A stretch of DNA of 48,083 nt from an uncultured Kiritimatiellota bacterium (lineage in GTDB: Bacteria > Verrucomicrobiota > Kiritimatiellia > RFP12 > DVOR01). Position 1 is the first letter of the stretch. The number at the start of each line of letters is the position of its first letter. The stretch covers positions 1 through 48,083 of the forward strand of contig CALXMT010000017.1 in NCBI GenBank assembly GCA_944389545.1, written 5' to 3'. A program made the position numbers and the translations under genes. Positions 14,201-22,700 of this stretch are shown in pieces. The notes beneath the pieces were generated by a model, which worked only from the letters and a program-made list of their open reading frames with translations, did no database searches and had not been told where the DNA came from.

Positions 14201-17200
14201 TTCACCTGGAGGGCGTGCTCGCCCTCGGCGACAAGGATGCGGCACTCCGCGCCCTCGGCGGGCTGATCGACGAGCGCTTTGTTCACCCATTTGGTGCCGT
14301 CCCAGGTCTGCTCCAGCCAGGCATCCTTTTGGATCCAGGTCTCGTTCTCGGGCTGCTTCGCGGGCTTCTCGTAGTCCCCCAATTCGGGGTCCGGCATGGT
14401 CATCAGCGGCACGTAGCGGACGTAGCGGAGGTTCTCGCGGACGTAGGGGGTGCGGTCGGCCATCTCGACCATCGCCGTCTCGGGGAAGGCGCCCTTGTAA
14501 AAGCGGATGTAGTCCACCGCGCCGCCGTCGATCACGGCCACGTCGTCGGCAAGACTCCTGGCGCTGGCGGAGACGCGCGAGCCGCCGAGCTGCTGGCCCA
14601 GCTGCAGGCCGCCGGAGAGGGTGGTCTGGGCGGGCACGTCGATGGCGTTGAGCCACGCGCCGTCCATGTAGAGGTTGAGGGTCGCGCCGTCGCAGACCAC
14701 GGAGAAGACGTGCGGGGCGCTCTGCGCGTCGGCCACCTTCACGCGGAAGAGCTCATGGATGGCCTTCTCCGGCAAGTCCTGCGCCGGTTGTGCCGCGCCG
14801 TCGGCGTAGCCGTCGAACTTCCAGAGGACGATCTCGGTGGTGCCGTCCTCCTTCACCGCGCCCGTGGCGAAAACGAGGGAATAGGTGGAGGCCGTGGCAT
14901 TGGCGTAGTTGTTGCCGATGGCCAGGATGCACTTGTTCTCCGCCGAGGGCGCGGTCATGCGCACGGCCAGGCTCCATTCCTCCGGGAAGGAGGGCAGCGC
15001 GCTCTCCGCGACGTAGGGGCGGTAGCCCAGGGTCATGCCCTTGGAGACGGGGTGCCCCATCGCCACAAAGAAACTGGCGTTCTCCGTGACCTTCCCGTAG
15101 TCGGGCTGCCCATCCACGCCCACGAGGCAACCGTTCTTCTGCTCGCCGAGGTTGAACCAGCCGGAGTTGGCGGAGGTGCCGTCGAACTCGACGTCGATCC
15201 AGGCGCCCTGGCCGGTGAAGACGGCGTTCTCCCAAGTCAGTTCGTCGTTGACGCCGTCCTCGGAGGGCTCGCGCTGGTAGTCGTCGCCCTCCTCGCGCTC
15301 CACCAGCCCGCCTGCGGCGTCGTAGTACTTGAACTCGAAGGTGACGCCCGCGGGCACGGCGGGGATCTCCGCCTCGCCGCCGTAGGCGCCGGACTCGATG
15401 AGGGTCAGGGTGATGCCCTGGGGGTCGTCGGGCCAGCGGATGGTGGCGTCGATGTACTGGTCCAAACGCATGGTGACGTGCTGATAGTTTGCCGCGCGGA
15501 AGGCGCCGGGCAGCTCCGTCAGCTTCGCCACGGAGGCGAAGTCGATGACCTTGGGCGCATCCGCCGTGCCGGCGGTGAAGCCAAGCGTACCGTGATAGTT
15601 CTGCGCCTTGTCCACCACCTCGGCCAGGGACTTGCCCGGGCCCGTGAGCCAATCGCCGCCGAGCGTCACGTCGCCCAGGTCGCCCGTGAAGGCGTCCACG
15701 TCGCCCGTGCCCTCGATCGTCCCGTCATAGGCATAGAGGTTCGAGACCGTTGTCCCCTCCCCAATCGTCAGCGTGTCGCCGCCCGTCACGTTGTCGACGG
15801 TCATGGGGCCTTCGAGGACGCCGCCGCCGGAGACGACAAGGTAATCCTCCGCCGTGAGGGCGCCGACGTCGGCGCAGACGATTTCGAGGCCGCTGTTGGC
15901 GTTGGCGTGGATCGTCCCGCCCTCCAGGCGCAGCGTCCGCCGTGCCGCCGGCGTCATGTAGACATCGCCCGTCAGATTCAGCGTCCCCGCCACGGTCAGA
16001 TTGAAGACTCCAGCCGTGGAGTCCGTTCCTTTGGCAAGGCCATTGTTCAGCGTGAGTGTGGCATCCTTGGCAACGGAGACGGAAGTAATGGAGCTGGCAG
16101 GAAGGTCACCAACGGAACCGTCGACAGCAAGGCTTCCACCCTCCACGCGCAACGTATTGCTCCCCAGCGCGGAAAGAATCAAGCCTTTTCCGAAAGAGCT
16201 CTGCTTGACCTCCTTCTCTTGGATAAGCGTAAAGGAACGGTAAAAGCCATCATCTGGATAGCCAGGCAACACTCCATCGTAATCGTCAATCTGGAAGGGC
16301 GCGTTGAAGGTGAAGATATGCTCACCGGCAAGCACGAGCGTAAAGTCCAAATCCGGTTCATTGGCGATAAACAACGTCGGAGATTGCATGAGTGGCACTT
16401 CCGGAACCGTCACGTCACGATTGAGGACAAGCGTGCCGGACTGCGACTTGACCAGCGTGAGATACTTCGCGGGGATGCCCAAGGGATTGCCATCCGTGCC
16501 AATGGCGTTGGAGGCAAGTTCCAGACGGCTGGTGGCATCGGCGAAGGAAAGGTTCGGCAGGTTGTCCTCGGAGTCCACCGGGCTGGCGAGCTCCAGGCGG
16601 AAGGTGCGGCCCGCGGGGATGGGCACAGCGTGCGTAGCCAACCACGACCCCTTCGAGACGCGGACGGGGGATTTGAGCGTGACATCGCAATCCAGCAAAA
16701 GCTCGGAAGGATTGAAGGCGGGGCCCGTCTCATCCAAGAGGCTGAAGGCGAGCGAAACGCCGCCTTGACCGGCTTCGCCGTCGCGCAACGAGAGCGGAAC
16801 TCTGAAATCATTATGGAAGTTGACCGCCGCCTGATCCGCCGGGACGGAGGAGCCGATGACGAGCGGGGCTTTTTGGAGCGCACCGTTCAATTCGAACGAA
16901 CCTCCCTTGCCCGAGAACTCCACAACGAGGACATGGCCGGCCACGTCCACATCCACATAGTCGCCTGCGGCTTGCGACTCATCATAAATGTAACGGTCAA
17001 GACTATATTGTTCGCCGTTGGAGATGGTGATGACGTGGCGGGTGATGGAGGCGGTGCCGGTGACGCGGAGGTGGGGGTCACCGTCGATGGTGTAGAAGTT
17101 GCGGATGGCGGTGCCGGTCTGGGCGTCGTCGAAACGGAAAGCGCAGGCTTTATCAGGGGTGAGGAGGACGCCGGTCGTGTTCTCGTAGGTGCGCAGAGTG

Positions 17201-17601
17201 GCGGTGTGGGCGATGCCGTCCGCGCCGACAAGGGAGACGGTCTCGGGGGCGGCATCGTCATCAAGGTCAAACCGGACCTCACCCTCCGCCACGGAAGGCG
17301 TAACGGTGATGAAGGCGGGGGCGTCCGTGCCGGGGATGGCGACAGAGATTGCGGTCACCGTGACCTTGGGCGGGACGAAAGCCACGGGCCGCCACTCCGT
17401 CCCCAGCTTGATGGCCTTGTCGAAGGTCTCCGCGCTGAGGGTGAAGGAGAGGCCCGTGGTCTCGGAGGTCGGCCGCACGGCCAGTTCGCCCACGCGGTCC
17501 AACGTGGAATAACGGAACGTGTAGTCGTCCGTCGTGGTCTCGGCAAAGAGGGGTGTCGCGGCCAATGCCACCATCGCCCAGAAAAGTTGCCATTTGCTCA
17601 T
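11230..17601 (-). CDS. Giant secreted beta-rich protein with LamG-like domain
   Basis: The protein has 2123 residues from the ATG at 17601, set by GGAGGA a few bases upstream. Residues 1-20 form a signal peptide (a short hydrophobic stretch ending PLFA), so it is exported. A concanavalin-like LamG domain lies at about 800-1050 (segments DGAWLNAIDVP and VDYIRFYKGAF). Beta-helix-like autotransporter-associated repeats occur near 1700-1800 (KTGPGVVTFD, VEEGTLNV). A 12-bp direct repeat near 12055-12085 encodes two EGGTTEGG-like units. The last 200 residues form a distinct compact domain, with no recognisable outer-membrane barrel or sorting signal, so the anchoring is unknown. Such proteins are typical surface or matrix proteins of gut Verrucomicrobiota; function is unassigned. 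It points the same way as the 1459-residue protein. Confidence 0.85.
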   Translation of the reverse strand: MSKWQLFWAMVALAATPLFAETTTDDYTFRYSTLDRVGELAVRPTSETTGLSFTLSAETFDKAIKLGTEWRPVAFVPPKVTVTAISVAIPGTDAPAFITVTPSVAEGEVRFDLDDDAAPETVSLVGADGIAHTATLRTYENTTGVLLTPDKACAFRFDDAQTGTAIRNFYTIDGDPHLRVTGTASITRHVITISNGEQYSLDRYIYDESQAAGDYVDVDVAGHVLVVEFSGKGGSFELNGALQKAPLVIGSSVPADQAAVNFHNDFRVPLSLRDGEAGQGGVSLAFSLLDETGPAFNPSELLLDCDVTLKSPVRVSKGSWLATHAVPIPAGRTFRLELASPVDSEDNLPNLSFADATSRLELASNAIGTDGNPLGIPAKYLTLVKSQSGTLVLNRDVTVPEVPLMQSPTLFIANEPDLDFTLVLAGEHIFTFNAPFQIDDYDGVLPGYPDDGFYRSFTLIQEKEVKQSSFGKGLILSALGSNTLRVEGGSLAVDGSVGDLPASSITSVSVAKDATLTLNNGLAKGTDSTAGVFNLTVAGTLNLTGDVYMTPAARRTLRLEGGTIHANANSGLEIVCADVGALTAEDYLVVSGGGVLEGPMTVDNVTGGDTLTIGEGTTVSNLYAYDGTIEGTGDVDAFTGDLGDVTLGGDWLTGPGKSLAEVVDKAQNYHGTLGFTAGTADAPKVIDFASVAKLTELPGAFRAANYQHVTMRLDQYIDATIRWPDDPQGITLTLIESGAYGGEAEIPAVPAGVTFEFKYYDAAGGLVEREEGDDYQREPSEDGVNDELTWENAVFTGQGAWIDVEFDGTSANSGWFNLGEQKNGCLVGVDGQPDYGKVTENASFFVAMGHPVSKGMTLGYRPYVAESALPSFPEEWSLAVRMTAPSAENKCILAIGNNYANATASTYSLVFATGAVKEDGTTEIVLWKFDGYADGAAQPAQDLPEKAIHELFRVKVADAQSAPHVFSVVCDGATLNLYMDGAWLNAIDVPAQTTLSGGLQLGQQLGGSRVSASARSLADDVAVIDGGAVDYIRFYKGAFPETAMVEMADRTPYVRENLRYVRYVPLMTMPDPELGDYEKPAKQPENETWIQKDAWLEQTWDGTKWVNKALVDQPAEGAECRILVAEGEHALQVNVERQVEAKAADGNVTNAGRYFYSPNRTYASLVVRAQDAADSAATLRLVPLGVTEKETADTMNARPWETQLLESDWFKVPEKSSPGNRTGFRYGTLRFTGGAEDPITSDPAIKNFHGAGYLIDAASVGVDGIFDAGVCYLSKYAQVVLQANADNASLQSTLEMVAGMSLTRGMVDEVARWQLTGPVVVPRTTTLDDHVLGHAGLPKDQASEDVWVPFFGADSTWKFYDDTRVEGGTDNANNANGAKSGLFARAVRATGRLYLDFTATNGQAKYKADPNFSKQAWYRYNYEGAPEPGATGKTAEEANADDFAQAVAFQIRLSSKADKIVTLTLDKVPDADVQTFYVEEAAGTEDGPLTLALETADNASPLTVWQRVVAAARLDVSNHGKGNALNLRPEGPTSARRTPIHRGNSTRGAYVVGNATGDWDFGAESSVPRLEVAKDCELTFTVGQDLRRYGTVVAAQEGAWIHHVSDAPFLGQDVELGAGSTLGFHAVSAADADTAREEGLVLAGRLVLHGTATLRAEGGSGNRLPRFFAAGGIVAEPLTSAESEAGQTGGIELIVHADKGAAWRSRTAALTGTGFGLRKTGPGVVTFDTDVPPSVSGKVTVEEGTLNVTAAAATPVGSAGLEVREGATLGDSRRMVGEGRLLAAIPGGQTLSGGGTVDGVLRLESGATYVATQGEHLTVTGGLSVGDGGTADINVTLPTGATEGGTTEGGAAYVGDTPYLVSWREERTIRRRFEPTLGGARWDAIAWLEGGRTFYAAREPALPVPGDLDEGNQTANVWHPGFAPLMVNQYQSLGHAYVGATQGRTRAGSARLSASQINDALYAFSGISAFAPSAGAATGDRTYIDAHNFFVAYEFGISRMAFATIDGAKHVVVEVKVRNALAESFGEAVAAAAAEGAAAFRTKTVITLQAVKDGTVEALPSDDIKVTEVANLEGARLTDSAARAADVRYFALPYEALKKYFDDAPILLRPRAVNNEVELPAQQ

Positions 17602-17668
17602 GGCTTCCTCCCACATCCCGGCCCTGGCGCACCATGCGCGACTGACTGGCCGGAAAATAAGAAAACGC

Positions 17669-17697
17669 ATTGTATCACATGATCCTATTATCGTCAA
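17669..17697 (-). promoter_or_regulatory. Promoter of the 2123-residue secreted protein
   Basis: On the minus strand TTGACG (17692-17697) and TACAAT (17669-17674) are separated by exactly 17 bp. This is the best -35/-10 pair in the window. It predicts a leader of about 60 nt. Confidence 0.75.
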
Positions 17698-17724
17698 AAC
17701 ATTTTTACAACAAAACGTCCGAAA

Positions 17725-18543
17725 ATGGCAACCGCAAAGACGCGAAGGTGGGCGCGAACCGCTTCGGGCTCCATCGGTCGCTCTGCGGCTTCGCCGCTGA
17801 CCGCGCCCGCCGCCCTCCGTTTCGCGCCTCGCCGTTTTCTCTGAAACTCCCCTCATCGCCCCACAGGGGCGCTCCTGTATCTCCTTGGCGCTCCATGGAG
17901 CGCCTAGCTGATTGGCTGATTCGCTGATTGGCTGATTGGTGTTCTTGGCGGGGCTCCGCCCCACACCCCCTCGTTCCCCTCGTCGCCCGCTTGCGGGCGC
18001 TCCTGTATCTCCTGCATCTCCTGCATCTCCTGAACACGTCGTGCTAGGCCGTGGGCGCGTCAGCGCCCTTCCCCAAAGCATGGCGTGCGAAGCCCGCCAT
18101 GCCCCTCCAGGCCCCCGGGCCGGACGTGCGCTTTACGCGCACGCACGGCCCGCCCCTGCGCCGCTTGCTTTGTGTCCTTCGTGTCCTTTGTGATTCCCAA
18201 AACACACTGGCAGTCCTGCCGGCGGCAGCACGCCGCCCGTCTCTGTGTTCCTCTGTTACCCTCCGTGAGCCTCTGTGTTCTTCGCAATCTGCGGTTCCCC
18301 ACACTGGCAGTCCTGGACGCCGCGGTAGGACCTATAGGACCAATAGGACATATAGGACGGCGGCTGGCGCCGCTTTGCACAGAGGTCTCATCCGTCGCGC
18401 GCTTGCCGCGCGCTCTGTTCACTGTTTTCTGTTTTCTGTTCTCTGGGCGGCTACGCCGCCCCTCCAATCAGCCAATCAGCAGCATAAGGGGGCGGCATCA
18501 GCCGCCCCTCCAATCAGCCAATCAGCCAATCAGCCAATCAGCA
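17725..18543. repeat. Repeat mosaic (block 7)
   Basis: No gene. Includes the 64-bp segment 17766-17829 shared with 4096-4159, a GCGCTCC/GGAGCGC hairpin, CTGATTGG array, CTGCATCTC array, GGGCGC hairpin, the GGCGTGCGAAGCCCGCC hairpin, TTCGTGTCC array, CACTGGCAGTCCT, CTCTGTG arrays, a GGACCTATA array and a GGGCGGC hairpin. It ends in CCAATCAG arrays with a first copy (18482-18508) of the hairpin that later abuts the next promoter. The region 18050-18300 is close to the reverse complement of 41700-42010. Confidence 0.85.
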
Positions 18544-18583
18544 GCATAAGGGGGCGGCATCAGCCGCCCCCTTATGCTATAAT
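18544..18583 (+). promoter_or_regulatory. Promoter fused to a perfect 15-bp hairpin
   Basis: GCATAAGGGGGCGGC (18544-18558) pairs perfectly with 18563-18577 around an ATCA loop. The 3' arm ends in TGC and is followed at once by TATAAT (18578-18583), forming an extended -10. The start would be about 37 nt before the ATG at 18628. Hairpin plus -10 in this exact arrangement recurs at 26040-26080 and 32250-32285. Confidence 0.7.
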
Positions 18584-18627
18584 AGGCTCACCTTTTCTCA
18601 CTGAAGCGAACCTAAAGGAGTGTGTCT

Positions 18628-19263
18628 ATGTGTGATTCTGCCGCTGTTGCCGTCGCGTCCCCCTTCCCCGTGGTCTGCCCCCACGCGCCCGACGGCCAAA
18701 CCGCGTGGGCGCTGCGCGTCCGCCGGCTCGACCAACTCTCCGCCGCTTTGCGAAGCCTCCGCACCCGCACCGACTTCCGGTGCCTCCTGCTGGTGGCCGA
18801 GCCCGGCGTCTCCGTGGAGAAACTGCGGGGTCTCGCCGCCCAGGCCGAGACGGTTCTGCGCCGGCCCATCCGCGTTGTCCAAGATGGGGGCGCGGCCTGC
18901 CTCTGCGGCGCGGTCCCCGCCTGTCGCCGCCTGGCCGACCCGGTCCAACGCGACCTCACCGCGTGGGTCAGCGACCTGGCCGATCGACAGGAGTCCTTGG
19001 TGGCCGCCATCGAGGCCGCCTTCAAGGGCCTCCCCGAACGCTACTGCCACCTGGTCCACGAATGGGCCCACCGCCACGAGCCCACCCACCCCCACCGCCC
19101 CATCTTCATCCGCACCCTGGCCAATCTCTATGGCCTCAAGGAGCGCCAGGTCTACCGCATCCTCGCCCGTGCCCGCTCGCTCAACCCCCTCATCTACGAC
19201 CGCATCAAGCAAATCCGCGAGCACCACCTCACCCGCGCCAAGGCGTATCGGGTCGACGGTTAA
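18628..19263 (+). CDS. Hypothetical protein with C-terminal helix-turn-helix-like segment
   Basis: The protein has 211 residues and I do not recognise the family. The ATG at 18628 is favoured over a GTG at 18622 because AAAGGAG (18614-18620) is well spaced from it. Residues near 45-75 look like an alpha/beta core (LLLVAEPGV). The C-terminal third contains TLANLYGLKERQVYRILARAR, close in pattern to the helix-turn-helix of sigma region 4 or phage regulators. It sits alone on the plus strand between two huge secreted-protein genes on the minus strand, so a regulatory role toward them is possible but unproven. Its promoter abuts a mosaic hairpin, and its stop codon is the loop of a perfect inverted repeat. 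Confidence 0.6.
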   Translation: MCDSAAVAVASPFPVVCPHAPDGQTAWALRVRRLDQLSAALRSLRTRTDFRCLLLVAEPGVSVEKLRGLAAQAETVLRRPIRVVQDGGAACLCGAVPACRRLADPVQRDLTAWVSDLADRQESLVAAIEAAFKGLPERYCHLVHEWAHRHEPTHPHRPIFIRTLANLYGLKERQVYRILARARSLNPLIYDRIKQIREHHLTRAKAYRVDG

Positions 19264-19274
19264 ACCGTCGACCC
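19250..19274. repeat. Perfect inverted repeat with a stop codon as its loop
   Basis: GGGTCGACGGT (19250-19260) is the last coding stretch, TAA (19261-19263) is the stop, and ACCGTCGACCC (19264-19274) is the exact reverse complement of the coding arm. The arms are 11 bp with no mismatch. Confidence 0.9.
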
Positions 19275-19717
19275 CGGAAGTTTGGAAGCTTAGAGGCTTG
19301 GAGGCTTGGTTTTCGGGGAGGGGCTCCGCCCCACGCCCCCACCCCGCCGGTCGCGCGGCAAGCGCGCGCTCCTGAATCTCCTGCGGGGTCGTGGGCGGCG
19401 TCGTGGCGGCGCCAGCCGCCGTCCTGAATCTCCTGTATCTCCTGCCCCGGGTCGTCCGTCGCGCGCTTGTCGCGCGCTCTGTTCTCCGTTCTCTGTGGCC
19501 GTGGAAGGTTTGGCGCTTTGCGCCTGCACGCTCCGTTCTCCGGGGCGCGTTAGCGTCCCCTGCATCTCCTGTATCTCCTGCAGCGTCGTGGACGGCGTCG
19601 TGGCGGCGCCAGCCGCCGTCCAAAGCGGCGTCAGCCGCAAAGACCAAGCCTCCAAGCCTCTAAACTTCCAAACTTCCGGGGCGCGTCAGCGCCCATGTCT
19701 TCGTGGAAAGAGGCCAT
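19275..19717. repeat. Repeat mosaic (block 8)
   Basis: No gene. Contains GGAAGTTTGGAAGC array, GGGCTCCGCCCC hairpin, GCGCGC hairpin, CTGAATCTC/CTGTATCTC arrays, GGCGGCG/CGCCGCC-type hairpins, the GGCGCTTTGCGCC element, a GGGGCGC hairpin and a TCCAAGCC array. A near-duplicate pair of short blocks lies at 19395-19425 and 19588-19620 (GTCGTGGCGGCGCCAGCCGCC in each). Confidence 0.8.
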
Positions 19718-19750
19718 AAAAAAAGAGCCGCCCGAAGGCGGCTCTTTTTT
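19718..19750. terminator. Bidirectional intrinsic terminator
   Basis: GAGCCGCC and GGCGGCTC form an 8-bp stem with loop CGAA (19725-19744), flanked by a run of A on the left and T on the right. It ends the minus-strand 1459-residue gene and could stop plus-strand transcription too. Confidence 0.9.
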
Positions 19751-19765
19751 GGGTTGGGGCAGGGC

Positions 19766-22700
19766 TCACTGCGCCGGGGTCTGCTCGGGGCGGCTCACCT
19801 TCACGCCCAGCGTGCAAGTCTCGCCCGCCACCGAGGCATCCGGCACCGTGAACGTCACCGTGCCGTTCTCGCCGACGGTCGCGGAGGCATCCGCGGCAGG
19901 CGCGCCGTTCACCGTCAGGGTGTAGACGTTGCCCGCGGCGAAGCCGGCCTGGGCAGCGTTCTCGCCCTGGACCTTGGCCGTCACCACCCAGCCATCGCCG
20001 GTGGTATTGCGCTTGATGCCCACGATACCGAAGTCATAGGCATAGGTCAGCACCGACCCTTCGGCCGTAGCCGTCAGATTGGTGAAGCACCCGAGCACTT
20101 CGTTCAGCGTCGCGGCAGTCGCGGCGGAGGTCTGTTCTTTCGTCGTCAGCTGGACGGTGTAATTGCCATCCGTGACACCCGCCTCTGCGGCCGCCCGGCG
20201 AATCGCCAACGCCACCGCCTCTTCCAGCCCGGCCACCCCATTCGGCGCCGGCACATTGCGGATACGGATAGGATTCCCGTTGGTGGCGACAGGTACCCAC
20301 ACGTCGGCATCGCCGAAGGGGGTCACCTCGGCCACGAAGTTCGCAGGGACAGTGGCGTTGCCGGCATTGAGGAACTGGATGACGCCATTCGTCTGTTCTT
20401 CCTCCGTCGCCACAAAGACCATCTTGGCAGGGATGGTGTTATAGGTGACACCATCCAACTCGAAGGCCTTGACCTGCGGGCGCAGCGTCCCGGCAATCAC
20501 CACGGTGCCCTCACCGGAGAGCGGATACTGCCCGCCGACACAGGCCTCCTCAAAGGTCAGCGTCGCGTCTTTGGCGACGACCAAACCGACCAACCCGGCG
20601 ATAGGCGCACGGACGACCTCGAGCGAGAGCGTACCCGCATTCACCAAAAAGGTGCCGGTGCACCCGCCCAGGTTATAGATTCGGTTGCCGGTGCCAACGT
20701 TGACGATACGCGTGTTGGTGGTGCAGTGGAAGACGTTGCCGGTCGCACCCTCCTCGACCGGGCCGGTCAAAGAGATATTGTTGCCGGCGAGCGTCACTGT
20801 GCCACCCAGCTCCACGATGTTGCTCAGTTGCACATAATTACCCGCAATGGTGAGACCGCCATGGAATTGCGCCGTATCCGTGTTCATCCGAATGGGCGAC
20901 TCCGCAGAACCGAAGGGCAGGAACTCCACCAAGCCCTGCATATTGAGCGCATACCAGCCGGTGAAGTCGGTGTCATCGACGCGGAGGGTCGTCCCAACGG
21001 GGAGTTCCCACTGCGCACCCAGTCCAACGCCGGAGAAGGGCGCGTCAATCGTCAGCGTTGCACCTTTCTCAAGCTTGATGGAGGCCGGGATGCGCGATTG
21101 CTTCTCGGTGGTTTTCAAGGAGACCACACCGGACACGATAATGCTTTCCATGTCAGAAAGCTCCGTGTCAAGCCACACTTCAATGCCGGATTCTCCGCCG
21201 TCAAGACGGGCCATGCCGGTGGTCGGGACCTTCTGGGTGTCCCAATTTGTGTCCGTTCCCCACGCGCCACTGGTGGTCATGGCCGGAATCTCAACCGCCC
21301 ACTTCAGCACCAACTGGTTGGACTCGATAGCCGGCGTGACTTTGATCCCATCCTCGAGGCCATTCACCACAAAGGTGACGTTGTCCGGAATCGTCTCCAT
21401 CTTGGTGGGGAACGCGATTTCACCGATGCCGGTCTCTTCCGGGTCGATGACCGTCACCGTCACCTTCGCACCGCTTTCCACTGCCAATGGCGGACGCGCC
21501 GAGCCAAGCGTCGCGGACGTACCTTCGGCAATCGTGACGATCCCGGAGTAGTCCTCCGCGACGGTGCCATTAAAGTTGATGGAGCCCGGTCCTTTCAAGG
21601 TCAGGTTCTCGCTTCCGGAAAGCAACGCACCATTACTACCTGTGTAGGCCAACGTCAATGTCGCACCCTCAACTGCTTCTACCGTCACAGGTGCCGTCTC
21701 CAACGCAAGACCCGCAAAGAGGGAAAGCCGGACATTTGGGGCAGTGGCGCGCAGGGTGCCGCCCAAAGTCTCCAAGGGAGTGCGTTGTGCGAAGGAGGAG
21801 GTCTTCGCAAGCGCAAGCACACCCGATTCCGCCACGCGGAATGTCCCTTGTGCATTACTGTTATTTTGCTCGTAGTAGATGCCTCTGGCGCGGTTGGCGA
21901 CAATCGTACCCGTGCCGCTAACCTCCACCGTGCCGTGTCCGCTCACGCCCAAGTCACCGGCCTCATTGGGAATGGCAAGCGTTCCTGCCGTCACTTTATA
22001 GGTCGCCTGGTGCACTTGGAAGCTCGCCAACTCGGGCATCCAAATGTCAGGCATCGTGTCAGGATAAGGCAGATATAGCTCGGATGCGCCGTTCACGGTG
22101 ATGTTGGCGGACTGGGTGACGGTGACGTTGCCGGTGGTGAGCATCTGGCCGGAGACGGTGAGGGAGCCGGTCTCGGTGCCGGCGATGGCGAGGGTGGCGG
22201 TGCCGGAGGCGGGGCCGGTGATAGTGAGGGAGCCTGCAACCGCGCCTTCGGTGATGGTGATGGTCTTGCTGTCGGTCGCCGCGAGGGGAATGGTCACCTC
22301 GGAATCGGCCCCAGGCACCACGCCGGAAAGCCAGTTGCCGGCGGTCGACCAGTTCGTGTCGCCCCCCTTGCCGGTCCACTCGTAGGTGGGATCCCCGGTG
22401 GTGATGGCGCCACCGGAAATAATCGCGTCTGAGACGTAGGCCCCATTGACGAAAACAAAGGGCGTGCCCGTGATGGTGTCCGCAATCGTGCAGACAGAGG
22501 GCTTGGCGGGGAGGCGGATCTCCACGCCGGCGGAGAGGGTGAGCGCGCTGGAGACAATCGGGGCCTCGCCGAAGGTGCTCGCCGTCAAATCGAGGATGGC
22601 ATCCGCGGGGAGCGTCACGTCGCCCGCGACGGTGCCGCCGGCGGCGACGCGGATGTAGAGAGGCGTCCCTTCGGCGTACCAGCCCAGCATGGCGGTCAGG

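Noticed and set aside
13756-17682. 1308-codon plus-strand frame across the 2123-residue secreted protein gene
   Set aside because: No domain signatures or suitable start signal; the minus-strand frame has a signal peptide, ribosome site and promoter.
17602-18081. Upstream extension of the 2123-residue protein by 160 codons
   Set aside because: The extension runs through mosaic repeats and across the promoter; the ATG at 17601 has both a ribosome site and a signal peptide.
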